A DNA stretch of 45,366 bases from NORP181 sp047623555 (GTDB lineage Bacteria > Pseudomonadota > Alphaproteobacteria > Rhodobacterales > Rhodobacteraceae): the NCBI GenBank assembly GCA_047623555.1, contig JBLHMP010000028.1, positions 1-45,366 on the forward strand, in the 5' to 3' direction. Shown here piece after piece: positions 30,801 through 39,740 of the stretch (position 1 is its first letter; the number at the start of each line of letters is the position of its first letter). The notes below the pieces were generated by a model that saw only the letters and a program-made list of their open reading frames with translations, made no database searches and was not told where the DNA came from. Both the position numbers and the translations under genes were made by a program.

Positions 30801-32282
30801 ATGGTCGAACAGTTAAAAACACTCGGCCAGTTGGCGTTGACCGCACGCGGTGGCCGTGATCCGCTGATTACTGGCCTTGCCTTAGATAGCCGCGATGTGC
30901 GCGATGGTTTTTTGTTCGCGGCCTTGCCGGGCAGCCGGGTGCATGGCGGTGAATTCATTCAATATGCGCTGCGTATGGGGGCTTCGGCGATTTTGACCGA
31001 TCTGGATGGGGTGGCATTGGCTGTGTCCGAACTGGCCGCATCCGATGTTGCCTTGGTCGTCACGCAGGACCCACGTCAGGCGCTGGCCTATTCGTCGGCC
31101 CTGTGGTTCGGGGCGCAACCCGAAACCATGATTGCGGTGACTGGCACCAATGGCAAAACCTCAGTGGCAACCTTTGTGCGCCAGATCTGGACTGAACTCG
31201 GCCATGCCGCGATAAATCTGGGCACTACCGGCGTCGAAGGCGCATGGAGCGCACCACTGGCCCACACAACGCCGGAACCAATTACGCTGCACCGCACATT
31301 GGCCAATGCGGTGGCGCATGGCATCAGCCACGCGGCGATGGAGGCCTCAAGTCACGGGCTGGCGCAGCGGCGTCTGGACGGGGTGATCCTGAAGGCGGCA
31401 GGCTTCACCAATTTCAGCCAGGACCATCTGGATTATCACGAAACATTTGACGACTATTTCGCCGCCAAGGCCGGGCTGTTCCGGCGGGTTCTGCCCGAAG
31501 AGGGCACCGCCGTCATCAATATTGACGACAAACGCGGCGCCGAAACGCGCGCCATTGCCACCGCACGCGGGCTGCAGGTTCTGACTGTTGGGAACAACAA
31601 CAGCGACATCACTCTGCTGGCGCAACGCACGGATGCTACCGGACAAGACATCCGGTTTTCCTATGGTGGCAAGGCGTATCAGGCGCGACTAAACCTGATT
31701 GGCGGTTTTCAGGCCGAAAACGTTTTGCTGGCCTGTGGGCTGGTCATTGCTTGTGGCGATGCACCGGATCGGGTGTTTGAAACCCTGTCGCATCTGACCA
31801 CGGTCCGGGGCCGCATGCAGTTGGCGGCCACCCGCAAAAACGGCGCTGCGGTGTTTGTTGATTTTTCCCATACGCCGGATTCCATTGCCACCGCTCTTAA
31901 GGCGATGCGCCCACATGTGATGGGCCGCCTGATTGCGATTATTGGTGCAGGTGGTGACCGTGACGTGACCAAACGCCCGCTGATGGGGCAGGCCGCTGTT
32001 GAGAACGCCGATCTGGTGATCGTCACCGATGACAACCCACGCAGCGAAGACCCGGCGCTGATCCGGGCGGCTGTGATGCTCGGGGCGCAAGGCGCAACCG
32101 AAGTTGGCGACCGTGCCGAGGCGATTTTGCGCGGCGTTGATGCGTTGGGGCCGGGGGATGCATTGCTGATCGCCGGTAAGGGCCATGAAACCGGGCAAAT
32201 TGTTGGCGATGACGTGCTGCCGTTTGATGATGTGGAACAGGCCAGTGTCGCAGTGGCGGCGTTGGACGGAGGTCTGGCATGA
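30801..32282 (+). CDS. murE: UDP-MurNAc-L-Ala-D-Glu--meso-diaminopimelate ligase
   Basis: Adds the third residue of the peptidoglycan stem peptide. 493 residues from the ATG at 30801 (AAAGG nine bases upstream); a GTG at 30795 is possible. Mur ligase motifs: SRDVRDGFLFAALPG (N domain), TGTNGKTSVATF (P-loop), TTPEPITLHR, EASSHGLAQRRLDG, FSQDHLDYHETFDDYF, and DNPRSEDP (the DNPR motif that selects meso-DAP). GKGHETGQ at the end is typical. It overlaps murF by 4 bases. Confidence 0.96.
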   Translation: MVEQLKTLGQLALTARGGRDPLITGLALDSRDVRDGFLFAALPGSRVHGGEFIQYALRMGASAILTDLDGVALAVSELAASDVALVVTQDPRQALAYSSALWFGAQPETMIAVTGTNGKTSVATFVRQIWTELGHAAINLGTTGVEGAWSAPLAHTTPEPITLHRTLANAVAHGISHAAMEASSHGLAQRRLDGVILKAAGFTNFSQDHLDYHETFDDYFAAKAGLFRRVLPEEGTAVINIDDKRGAETRAIATARGLQVLTVGNNNSDITLLAQRTDATGQDIRFSYGGKAYQARLNLIGGFQAENVLLACGLVIACGDAPDRVFETLSHLTTVRGRMQLAATRKNGAAVFVDFSHTPDSIATALKAMRPHVMGRLIAIIGAGGDRDVTKRPLMGQAAVENADLVIVTDDNPRSEDPALIRAAVMLGAQGATEVGDRAEAILRGVDALGPGDALLIAGKGHETGQIVGDDVLPFDDVEQASVAVAALDGGLA

Positions 32283-33724
32283 CCTTGTGGAGCGCGCAGG
32301 ATGCCGCATTGGCAACCGGTGGTGTGGCGCAGGGCGATTGGCAGGCCAGTGGCGTGTCGATTGATACCCGATCACTTGAACCGGGTGATTTGTTTGTGGC
32401 CTTAAAGGTCGCGCGCGACGGTCATGAGTTTGTCGCCGCGGCCTTGGCCAAAGGTGCAGCAGCAGCAATGGTCAGCCATATCCCGGATGGCGTGGCCGCA
32501 GACGCGCCGCTGCTCATCGTGGATGATGTGCAAATCGCGCTTGAGGCATTGGGCTGTGCCGCGCGCGCGCGAACAGGGGCGCGGATCGTGGCGGTGACCG
32601 GCAGCGTTGGTAAAACATCAACCAAGGAAATGCTGGCAGGGATGTTGGGCGAACAGGGGCGCACGCACGCATCAGTAGCCAGCTATAACAACCAATGGGG
32701 CGTGCCGCTGACGCTGGCGCGGATGCCGCAGGACAGTGAATTTGGCGTCATCGAGATCGGCATGAACCATCCCGGTGAGATCGCGCCGCTGGCCCAAATG
32801 GCCCGCCCGCATGTGGTGCTGATTACGACCGTGGCTCCGGTGCACCTTGAGGCCTTTGACAGCGTTATAGGTATTGCGCAGGAAAAAGCGGCGATTATGG
32901 ACGGGATTGAACCGGACGGCATCGCGGTTCTAAACGCCGATCTGGACCAGTTCGACATTCTGACCGCCAAAGCCGCAACTGCAGGCGCGCGCGTTGTTGG
33001 GTTTGGTCGTCATACCGATGATTTCCAACTGAGTGAGGCCAATGTGCAAGGTGATGTCGTTGTTGTTCAGGCCAAGGCACATGATGTGCCGCTGTTGTTC
33101 AAACTTCAGACCGAGGGGGTGCATTTTGCCATGAACGCACTGGGCGCACTGGCGGTCTGCGAGGCGATGGGCGCCGATCTGGCGCTGGCAACGTTGGCGT
33201 TAGGGCGTTGGTCGCCGGTGCGTGGTCGCGGCACGCGCGAAACGGTCCGGCTCGACCCGGTTGAAACCGAACTGACGCTTGATCTGATTGATGATTCCTA
33301 TAACGCCAACCCGGCCTCAATGGCGGCCGCGCTTGCGGTGTTGGCAGTGGCCAAAACGCACGACGACACCGGACGCGTGCAAAAAGGCCGCCGCATTGCC
33401 TTTGTCGGCGACATGAAAGAACTCGGGCCGCAATCCAGGGATTTGCACATTGCATTGGCAGATTTGTCCGCGATGCAGCAGCTGGACGTGGTGTTTTGCA
33501 TCGGCCCGCTGATGCACGCACTTTACGATAGCCTGCCACAACAGCAGCGCGGCGCTTGGTGTGAAACCAGTGCCGAAATGGCACAGGGCATGCACACACG
33601 GCTGGATAGCGGCGATGTTGTGCTGGTTAAGGGCTCGCTTAGCATGAATCTGGCGCAGATTGTTGACGCCATCCGCAAAATGGGGCATGGCGAAATGCAT
33701 ACAGTGACACCAGATGATGAGTAG
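32279..33724 (+). CDS. murF: UDP-MurNAc-tripeptide--D-alanyl-D-alanine ligase
   Basis: Adds D-Ala-D-Ala to finish the cytoplasmic pentapeptide precursor. 481 residues. IDTRSLEPGDLFVALK in the N domain, VTGSVGKTSTKEM (P-loop), YNNQWGVPLTL, EIGMNHPGEIAPLA, LIDDSYNANPASMAAAL and VGDMKELG are the usual MurF blocks. Coupled to murE by ATGA; mraY follows after 11 bases. Confidence 0.96.
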   Translation: MTLWSAQDAALATGGVAQGDWQASGVSIDTRSLEPGDLFVALKVARDGHEFVAAALAKGAAAAMVSHIPDGVAADAPLLIVDDVQIALEALGCAARARTGARIVAVTGSVGKTSTKEMLAGMLGEQGRTHASVASYNNQWGVPLTLARMPQDSEFGVIEIGMNHPGEIAPLAQMARPHVVLITTVAPVHLEAFDSVIGIAQEKAAIMDGIEPDGIAVLNADLDQFDILTAKAATAGARVVGFGRHTDDFQLSEANVQGDVVVVQAKAHDVPLLFKLQTEGVHFAMNALGALAVCEAMGADLALATLALGRWSPVRGRGTRETVRLDPVETELTLDLIDDSYNANPASMAAALAVLAVAKTHDDTGRVQKGRRIAFVGDMKELGPQSRDLHIALADLSAMQQLDVVFCIGPLMHALYDSLPQQQRGAWCETSAEMAQGMHTRLDSGDVVLVKGSLSMNLAQIVDAIRKMGHGEMHTVTPDDE

Positions 33725-33735
33725 GAAGGGCTAAT

Positions 33736-34818
33736 ATGCTCTATTGGTTGACCGGATTTTCCGATGGCGGGGACTTTTTTAACCTGTTCCGCTATATCTC
33801 ATTTCGGGCAGGCGGTGCGTTTTTGACCTCGCTGATATTCTGCTTTCTGTTTGGTCGTCCGCTGATCGAAGTGTTGCGCCGCAAGCAGGGCAAAGGCCAA
33901 CCGATCCGCGAAGACGGCCCCGAAACCCACTTTGCCAAGGCCGGAACACCGACCATGGGCGGCCTGCTGATTGTTGGCGCCTTGGTCACATCGACGCTAT
34001 TATGGGCGCGCCTGGATAACCCGTTTGTCTGGCTGGTATTGTTTGTGACCATCGGCTTTGGCATCATCGGATTTGCCGATGATTATGCCAAGGTCAGCAA
34101 GCAAAACACCAAAGGTGTGCCCGGTAAATTGCGGCTGGCTTTGGGCATATTGATCGCCATTGTCGCGGCGGTCTGGGCCTCGGCGAACCACCCCGAAGCC
34201 TTGCAGGGGCAACTGGCCTTGCCGGTGTTCAAGGACACATTGGTCAATCTGGGCCTGTTTTATATCCCCTTTGTCATCTGTGTTATCGTCGGGTCGGCCA
34301 ATGCGGTGAACCTGACCGATGGTCTTGACGGGCTGGCAATCATGCCGGTGATGATCGCGGCCACAACGCTGGGTATCATTGCCTATGCTGTGGGGCGCGT
34401 CGATTTCACCAACTATCTGGACGTGCATTATGTGCCTGGCACTGGCGAAATTCTGATCTTTACCATGGCCCTGTTTGGTGGTGGCTTGGGGTTCCTTTGG
34501 TACAATGCCCCACCTGCGGCTGTGTTCATGGGCGACACCGGGTCACTGGCCTTGGGCGGCGCGTTGGGCGCAATTGCGGTCGCCACCAAACACGAGCTGG
34601 TGCTGGCCGTTGTCGGCGGCTTGTTTGTTGTCGAAGCAATGAGCGTCATCATTCAGGTGCTGTATTTCAAAAGCACCGGCAGACGCGTGTTCCTGATGGC
34701 ACCGATCCATCATCATTACGAGAAACTGGGCTGGTCAGAACCGACGATTGTGATCCGGTTTTGGATTATATCGCTGATATTGGCGATGATCGGCTTGGCA
34801 ACTTTGAAGGTACGGTAG
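33736..34818 (+). CDS. mraY: Phospho-N-acetylmuramoyl-pentapeptide transferase
   Basis: Makes lipid I from UDP-MurNAc-pentapeptide and undecaprenyl phosphate at the inner membrane. 360 residues with about ten membrane helices. Conserved loops: KAGTPTMGGLLI, FADDYAKV (catalytic Asp pair), NAVNLTDGLDGLAI, FMGDTGSLALGGALG and APIHHHYEKLGWSE (HHH). AGGAAGGG stands before the start. Confidence 0.97.
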   Translation: MLYWLTGFSDGGDFFNLFRYISFRAGGAFLTSLIFCFLFGRPLIEVLRRKQGKGQPIREDGPETHFAKAGTPTMGGLLIVGALVTSTLLWARLDNPFVWLVLFVTIGFGIIGFADDYAKVSKQNTKGVPGKLRLALGILIAIVAAVWASANHPEALQGQLALPVFKDTLVNLGLFYIPFVICVIVGSANAVNLTDGLDGLAIMPVMIAATTLGIIAYAVGRVDFTNYLDVHYVPGTGEILIFTMALFGGGLGFLWYNAPPAAVFMGDTGSLALGGALGAIAVATKHELVLAVVGGLFVVEAMSVIIQVLYFKSTGRRVFLMAPIHHHYEKLGWSEPTIVIRFWIISLILAMIGLATLKVR

Positions 34819-34949
34819 GGGGCGCGCTCCTCCGCCCTGACGGGCGTCTTCGCGTTGGATTTCAAATCGGTTGGGGTGTGGTAGGTTCGCTTTGAGGTTG
34901 AGCAGGATGGTTTCATATTGGACTGGACTTTTGAACTAGGAAATGCCGT

Positions 34950-35954
34950 GTGGTCGGGGTTCCGGGTAACCAGAGCCGGGTCGGCGCTGTTGTTGCCATA
35001 GTCGCGACTGTTTGCGGTGCGATCTGGATTGTCGGCAGGCCGGTGCTGGCACTGGTGCGCAAATCCCCGGATACCCCTGAACCATCCAGTGTTACAAAGC
35101 TAGACACATACTCATTTCTCAAACTGCAAAAGCATTTGAAGGCAGAGCTTGAGGCTGAATTACTCTTAGCCCATGCCGATGAACAAGATCGCTTGCGTGC
35201 CCGAATTGCCGAGCTTGAAAGCAGAATTTCCCATCCGGAAACGGCACTCAAAGCGGCCCAAACCCGCATTTCTGACCTCGAAACGTTGTTGGAACGATCC
35301 GGCAACTATATCGGTGGCGACCGGATCACCGAGGCGCGCATGGCGTTAGGGCGCGGCGATTTTTCGATTGCAGACGAGATTTTCGCCGAAATCGAAGCCC
35401 GCCGCGAGATGGATGTGCAGGAAGCCGCCCGCGCCGCATTTGGCCGTGGCGAGATCGCCGAAGAACAGGTGCGTTGGACGGATGCGGCAGAGCATTACAG
35501 CCGCGCGGCGCGGTTGGATCCAAAGTATGAGACGCTGGCCAAGGCGGGAGAGTTTCTGTTGCGCGCCGGGCGACAAGCGGATGCGATTCAGCAGGGAGAG
35601 CAATTGGTGAAGATTGCCAAAACAGAATTTGGATCAGAGCATGAAAAGACTGCGACGGCGATAAACAACCTTGCCTCAAGCTATCGGGCCACAGGTCGCT
35701 ATGATGAGGCCGAACTGCTGTTTCGTGAGGCGCTGGCGATTACCGGCAAGACGCTGGGCGAGGCGCATCCGGACTATGCCACCGACCTCAACAACCTCGG
35801 CAGTCTGCTGCAGGCCACGGGTCGTTCTGACGAGGCCGAGCCGCTGTATCGTGAGGCGCTGGCTGTGTTTGAGACGGCTTTGGGGGCGGAGCATCCTGAT
35901 ACTCAGTTGGTTCGGGGAAATCTGGAGCGTTTTCTGGCGAAACGACCTGATTAG
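34950..35954 (+). CDS. Membrane-anchored coiled-coil and TPR protein inside the dcw cluster
   Basis: Not a standard dcw gene. 334 residues from a GTG at 34950 (AGG about 9 bases upstream); the start is uncertain. One N-terminal membrane helix (VGAVVAIVATVCGAIWIVG), then a coiled coil (about 55-115: LKAELEAELLLAHADEQDRLRARIAELESRI, AAQTRISDLETLLE), then a C-terminal tetratricopeptide region. At least two TPRs are of the 42-residue kinesin-light-chain type and near-identical (NNLASSYRATGRYDEAELLFREAL and NNLGSLLQATGRSDEAEPLYREAL). It probably serves as a cytoplasmic or periplasmic protein-binding scaffold; the orientation is not decided. Lies on the same strand between mraY and murD with 131- and 93-base gaps. 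Confidence 0.8.
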   Translation: MVGVPGNQSRVGAVVAIVATVCGAIWIVGRPVLALVRKSPDTPEPSSVTKLDTYSFLKLQKHLKAELEAELLLAHADEQDRLRARIAELESRISHPETALKAAQTRISDLETLLERSGNYIGGDRITEARMALGRGDFSIADEIFAEIEARREMDVQEAARAAFGRGEIAEEQVRWTDAAEHYSRAARLDPKYETLAKAGEFLLRAGRQADAIQQGEQLVKIAKTEFGSEHEKTATAINNLASSYRATGRYDEAELLFREALAITGKTLGEAHPDYATDLNNLGSLLQATGRSDEAEPLYREALAVFETALGAEHPDTQLVRGNLERFLAKRPD

Positions 35955-36047
35955 CGTGGCTTGCCTTTTGCTGTCGCCCCGGTGCAGTTTGGCGGCGATT
36001 GCGCAGGGGATAAAAATGACACGAAATATTAACATGAGACACGGAAT

Positions 36048-37445
36048 ATGATCCCGGTTCAGGGCGTGTCTGGCACGCAGGTGGCTGTGCTCGGGCTTGG
36101 CCGATCTGGTCTGGCGACAGCACGCGCCTTGCGCGAAGGCGAGGCCGAGGCGGTGTGTTGGGATGACAACCCTGACGCGCGCGCGGCGGCCGAGGCCGAG
36201 GGGTTTTCTTGTCGGGATTTGCTCAAATCCGGGGCATTTGATGGAATTTCGACGCTGATTGTATCGCCGGGCATTCCGCATCTCTATCCGGCGCCGCATC
36301 CTGTTGTGCGGGCGGCTTTGGCGGCTGGCGTGGCTGTGGACAATGATATCGGGCTGTTTTTCCGCTCATTCGCGATGTTTGACTGGGACAGTTTTGACAA
36401 CATGCCCCGGGTTGTGGCCGTCACCGGATCGAACGGCAAATCCACTACGGCGGCGCTGATTGCGCATATTTTGGGCCATGTGGGCAGGCCGGTGCAGTTG
36501 GCCGGTAATATCGGGCGCGGGGTGTTGGATATTGACCCGGCGATTGATGGTGAGGTCGCGGTGCTTGAATTGTCCAGTTATCAAACCGAACTGGCACGAT
36601 CCATGACGCCGGATATTGCGGTGTTTACCAATCTTAGCCCGGACCATCTGGACCGGCATGGCGGCATTGGCGGGTATTTTGCGGCGAAACGACGTCTGTT
36701 TGCCGAAGGTGGGCCAGATCGCGCGGTGATCGGCGTTGATGAGGCCGAGGGGATGTATCTGGCTGGGCAACTGTTGGAAGGGCCGGGCGATGATCGGGTG
36801 ATCCAGGTGTCGGTTGAGCGTAAGCTGACCGGGCCGGGTTGGCATGTGTTTGCACGCAAAGGGTTTTTGTCGGAGTATCGCAAGGGGCGTCAGACTGGGT
36901 CGATTGATCTGCGCAAAGTCGCCGGATTGCCGGGGGCGCATAACCATCAGAACGCCTGTGCCGCCTATGCTGTGTGTCGCTCACTGGGGTTGGCACCGCG
37001 GGTGATTGAGGCGGCGTTTCACAGTTATCCGGGGCTGCCGCATCGGTCGCAGATTGTCGCGGATCAGGATGGTGTCACCTATGTGAACGATTCCAAAGCA
37101 ACCAATGTCGATAGTGCCGCCAAAGCGCTGAGTGCGTTCAAACGTATCCGCTGGATCTGTGGCGGGCTTGAGAAAGAGGGCGGGTTGGATGGGCTGAAAG
37201 GCGCGACCAGTGCCGTGGCCAAAGCCTATGTGATCGGGCGCGAGGCGGCGGGATTTGCGCTTGGGCTGGATGTTGAGGCCGAGATTTGCACGTCGATGGC
37301 CGAAGCCGTTGCGCGGGCAATGGCAGATGCAGAGGCGGGCGATACGGTGTTGCTCGCGCCGGCTGCGGCGAGTTTTGATCAGTATGATAACTTTGAGCAG
37401 CGCGGCGATGATTTCATGGCAGAGGTTCGCAAAGGGTTGGAGTGA
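36048..37445 (+). CDS. murD: UDP-N-acetylmuramoyl-L-alanine--D-glutamate ligase
   Basis: Adds D-Glu to UDP-MurNAc-L-Ala. 465 residues. GLGRSGLATARAL (N-terminal Rossmann loop), SPGIPHLYPAPHPVV, VTGSNGKSTTAALIAHIL (P-loop), LELSSYQTE, NLSPDHLDRHG, PHRSQIVADQDGVTYVNDSKATN and LLAPAAASFDQYDNFEQRG are all typical. It is the last Mur gene of the first dcw block; a 60-base gap with a new strong ribosome site precedes the next gene. Confidence 0.96.
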   Translation: MIPVQGVSGTQVAVLGLGRSGLATARALREGEAEAVCWDDNPDARAAAEAEGFSCRDLLKSGAFDGISTLIVSPGIPHLYPAPHPVVRAALAAGVAVDNDIGLFFRSFAMFDWDSFDNMPRVVAVTGSNGKSTTAALIAHILGHVGRPVQLAGNIGRGVLDIDPAIDGEVAVLELSSYQTELARSMTPDIAVFTNLSPDHLDRHGGIGGYFAAKRRLFAEGGPDRAVIGVDEAEGMYLAGQLLEGPGDDRVIQVSVERKLTGPGWHVFARKGFLSEYRKGRQTGSIDLRKVAGLPGAHNHQNACAAYAVCRSLGLAPRVIEAAFHSYPGLPHRSQIVADQDGVTYVNDSKATNVDSAAKALSAFKRIRWICGGLEKEGGLDGLKGATSAVAKAYVIGREAAGFALGLDVEAEICTSMAEAVARAMADAEAGDTVLLAPAAASFDQYDNFEQRGDDFMAEVRKGLE

Positions 37446-37505
37446 TCCGCTTCTTGTTCTTACTTTGTTCTTGACTTAACGTTTGGGATAACAGGAGGAG
37501 GAACC

Positions 37506-38375
37506 ATGGCGGATACTCAGCAACAGAAATTCGAACGCTTTCGGGCGCTGCATTTTGGCGATGCGGCGTTTGTGATACCGAACCCGTGGGATGCCGGGTC
37601 TGCGCGTATTTTGAGCAGTATGGGCTTTGCGGCCTTGGCCACGACCAGCGCGGGCTATGCGTTTTCGGTGGGACGCAGGGATTACTATGCCGGGTTGGGG
37701 CGCGATGAGGTTTTGGCCAATGCGGCGGCGATTGTTGCGGCGACGGATTTGCCGGTGTCTGCTGATTTAGAGGATGGCTTTGACGTTGATCCTGCGGGCT
37801 GTGCAGTGACGATTGTTCAGGCCTGCGAAGTTGGATTGGTTGGCGGCTCGATTGAGGATGCAACCGGGGATGCGGACGCGCCGATTTATGGTTTGGATCA
37901 TGCGGTGGATCGGGTTCTGGCGGCAGTTGAGGCGGCGGAGGGCAAGCCGTTTTTGCTGACCGCGCGGGCCGAGAACTACCTGTGGGGGTGGCCTGATCTG
38001 GCGGATACAATTGCGCGATTGCAGGGGTTTTCTGAGGCGGGCGCCGATGTTCTTTATGCGCCGGGACTGCCCGATATCGAGGCGATCCGCACGGTGTGCC
38101 GCGAGGTGGATAGACCGGTGAATGTGGTGATGGGCTTACAGGGGCCGAGCTATTCGGTGGCGGAACTGTCAGATGCTGGCGTGCGCCGGATCAGTGTTGG
38201 TGGCTCGTTTGCGCGGGCGGCCTATGGGGCGATGATCCGTGCGGCGCAAGAGGTTTTTGGGGCCGGGACGTTTACCTATGCGGCTGAAGCGGTGCCGGGG
38301 GTGGTGATTGCCGGGATGATGTCGGCAGATAAGATGCCCGATAGATGCCCGATCAAAGGCCCGATCAAAGGGTAG
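37506..38375 (+). CDS. Isocitrate lyase / PEP mutase family protein
   Basis: 289 residues behind an ideal AGGAGGAGG. The TIM-barrel ICL/PEPM superfamily is recognised from FVIPNPWDAGSARILSSMGFAALATTSAGYA, the Mg-binding SADLEDGFD, SIEDATGD, ARAENYLWG, GADVLYAPGLPD, and GVRRISVGGSFARAAYGA. Members include oxaloacetate decarboxylases, 2-methylisocitrate lyases and phosphonopyruvate hydrolases; this subgroup of about 280 residues is mostly uncharacterised. The C-terminus ends in a short repeat (PIKGPIKG) that looks like a recent duplication of 12 bases. It is not a cell-wall enzyme and its place between murD and ftsW is unusual. Confidence 0.87.
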   Translation: MADTQQQKFERFRALHFGDAAFVIPNPWDAGSARILSSMGFAALATTSAGYAFSVGRRDYYAGLGRDEVLANAAAIVAATDLPVSADLEDGFDVDPAGCAVTIVQACEVGLVGGSIEDATGDADAPIYGLDHAVDRVLAAVEAAEGKPFLLTARAENYLWGWPDLADTIARLQGFSEAGADVLYAPGLPDIEAIRTVCREVDRPVNVVMGLQGPSYSVAELSDAGVRRISVGGSFARAAYGAMIRAAQEVFGAGTFTYAAEAVPGVVIAGMMSADKMPDRCPIKGPIKG

Positions 38376-38394
38376 TTGGGGATAAGAGGATTTT

Positions 38395-38421
38395 TGCCTC
38401 CGGCGGGGATATTTATGGAAA
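38395..38421. repeat. 27-bp intergenic repeat, copy 2
   Basis: Exact inverted copy of 25710-25736, reading TGCCTCCGGCGGGGATATTT at its start. It lies between two convergent genes, like copy 1. Confidence 0.85.
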
Positions 38422-38436
38422 CTGGAATTTGCTGTG

Positions 38437-39615
38437 TCAGCTTTGCGCGATGGCGGTGCCTGCGGCGTGGGCCGAGGACCAGGCCCATTGGAAGTTGTAG
38501 CCGCCGAGCCAACCGGTGACATCGACCGCTTCGCCGATGACGTAAAGGCCAGGGGTTGTTTTGCTTTGCATCGTGGTTGAGGACAGCGCGGCGGTGTCGA
38601 TGCCGCCAAGTGTGACTTCGGCGGTGCGGTAGCCTTCGGTGCCGGATGGGGTCAATTGCCATTCGGCGAGTTGATTGGTCAGGTTTTGCAATTTCTCGTC
38701 GGATTGATCGGCGAGACGTTCTGCGAGGGGCAGGGTTTGGCTGAGATAATCCACCAGCCGCGCCGGGAACAGCTGGGCGAGTTCGGTTTTTAGTGCCCGG
38801 CGGCCTTGGGTCTGGCGTTGGGTTTTCAGGATGGTGAACAGGTCAATGTCTGGGATCAGGTTGACGGTAATGGCCTCGCCCTCGCGCCAAAAGGACGACA
38901 GCTGCAACACCGCAGGGCCGGAGAGGCCGCGATGGGTAAACAGCAGGGCCTCATCGAAGCTGGCGCGGCTGTTGCCGAGGCGACTGGGCAATGAAATGCC
39001 GGCCAAAGGTTTGAACTGGTCATTGGAAAAGGTGAACGGGACAAGGGCTGGTCGGGTTTGTGTAACGGGCAGGCCGAGTTGGCCAGCGATGTCATAGGCG
39101 AAACCGGTGGCGCCCATTTTGGGGATGGATTTGCCACCAGTGGCGAGCACCAGATTGCGGCAGTTTAGCGATTGGCGTTGACCATCGCGGTTGGCGGTCA
39201 GGGTGAACCCGGTTTCGGTTTGGCGAATATCGGCGACGCTGGATTGTAGCCAAACCTCGGTTTTGGCGCGATCCAGTTCGGTGAGCAACATGGCGACGAC
39301 CTGTTTGGCCGAGCCGTCGCAAAACAGCTGGCCAAGGGCTTTTTCATGCCAGGCGATGCCGTGACGTGCCATCAGGTCGATGAAATCCCATTGCGTGTAA
39401 CGCGCCAGCGCGGATTTGGCGAAATGTGGGTTTTCGCATAGGAAATTGTCGGCGCTGGCATAGAGGTTGGTGAAATTGCAGCGCCCGCCACCGGAGATGC
39501 GAATTTTCTCGCCTGGGGCTTTGGCGTGGTCAATCAGCAGGACGCCCGGGCCCGCGTGTGCTGCGCACATCAGGCCTGCGGCTCCGGCGCCAATGATGAT
39601 GGTGTTATATAACAT
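38437..39615 (-). CDS. NAD(P)/FAD-dependent oxidoreductase, HI0933/BaiN (YhiN) type
   Basis: 392 residues from the ATG at 39615 (MLYNTIIIGAGAAGLMCAAHAG; the longer frame adds nine residues without a site). The dinucleotide-binding GAGAAG at 9-14, ISGGGRCNFTN (strongly conserved in this family), LATGGKSIPKMGATGFAYDIA, and the C-terminal GLYVIGEAVDVTGWLGGYNFQWAWSSAHAAG mark an HI0933-like flavoprotein. The physiological substrate is unknown for most members. It is on the strand opposite to the dcw genes and separates murD from ftsW, so ftsW must have its own promoter. Confidence 0.9.
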   Translation of the reverse strand: MLYNTIIIGAGAAGLMCAAHAGPGVLLIDHAKAPGEKIRISGGGRCNFTNLYASADNFLCENPHFAKSALARYTQWDFIDLMARHGIAWHEKALGQLFCDGSAKQVVAMLLTELDRAKTEVWLQSSVADIRQTETGFTLTANRDGQRQSLNCRNLVLATGGKSIPKMGATGFAYDIAGQLGLPVTQTRPALVPFTFSNDQFKPLAGISLPSRLGNSRASFDEALLFTHRGLSGPAVLQLSSFWREGEAITVNLIPDIDLFTILKTQRQTQGRRALKTELAQLFPARLVDYLSQTLPLAERLADQSDEKLQNLTNQLAEWQLTPSGTEGYRTAEVTLGGIDTAALSSTTMQSKTTPGLYVIGEAVDVTGWLGGYNFQWAWSSAHAAGTAIAQS

Positions 39616-39740
39616 GGCGCTGCCTTGCGCGGTTTGTCGCAAAACACAAGAGGAAGCACTGGCCTGAATGGCATTTTGCCTGTAGAGTCGGCCTTAGATC
39701 CCGAAAAGGGACGTGTTTGAGGCAGTAGGCGGCAGTAATA

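Noticed and set aside
31689..32468. A 259-codon frame antisense to murE/murF
   Set aside because: Shadow of the Mur ligase genes; arginine/histidine-rich translation without family features.
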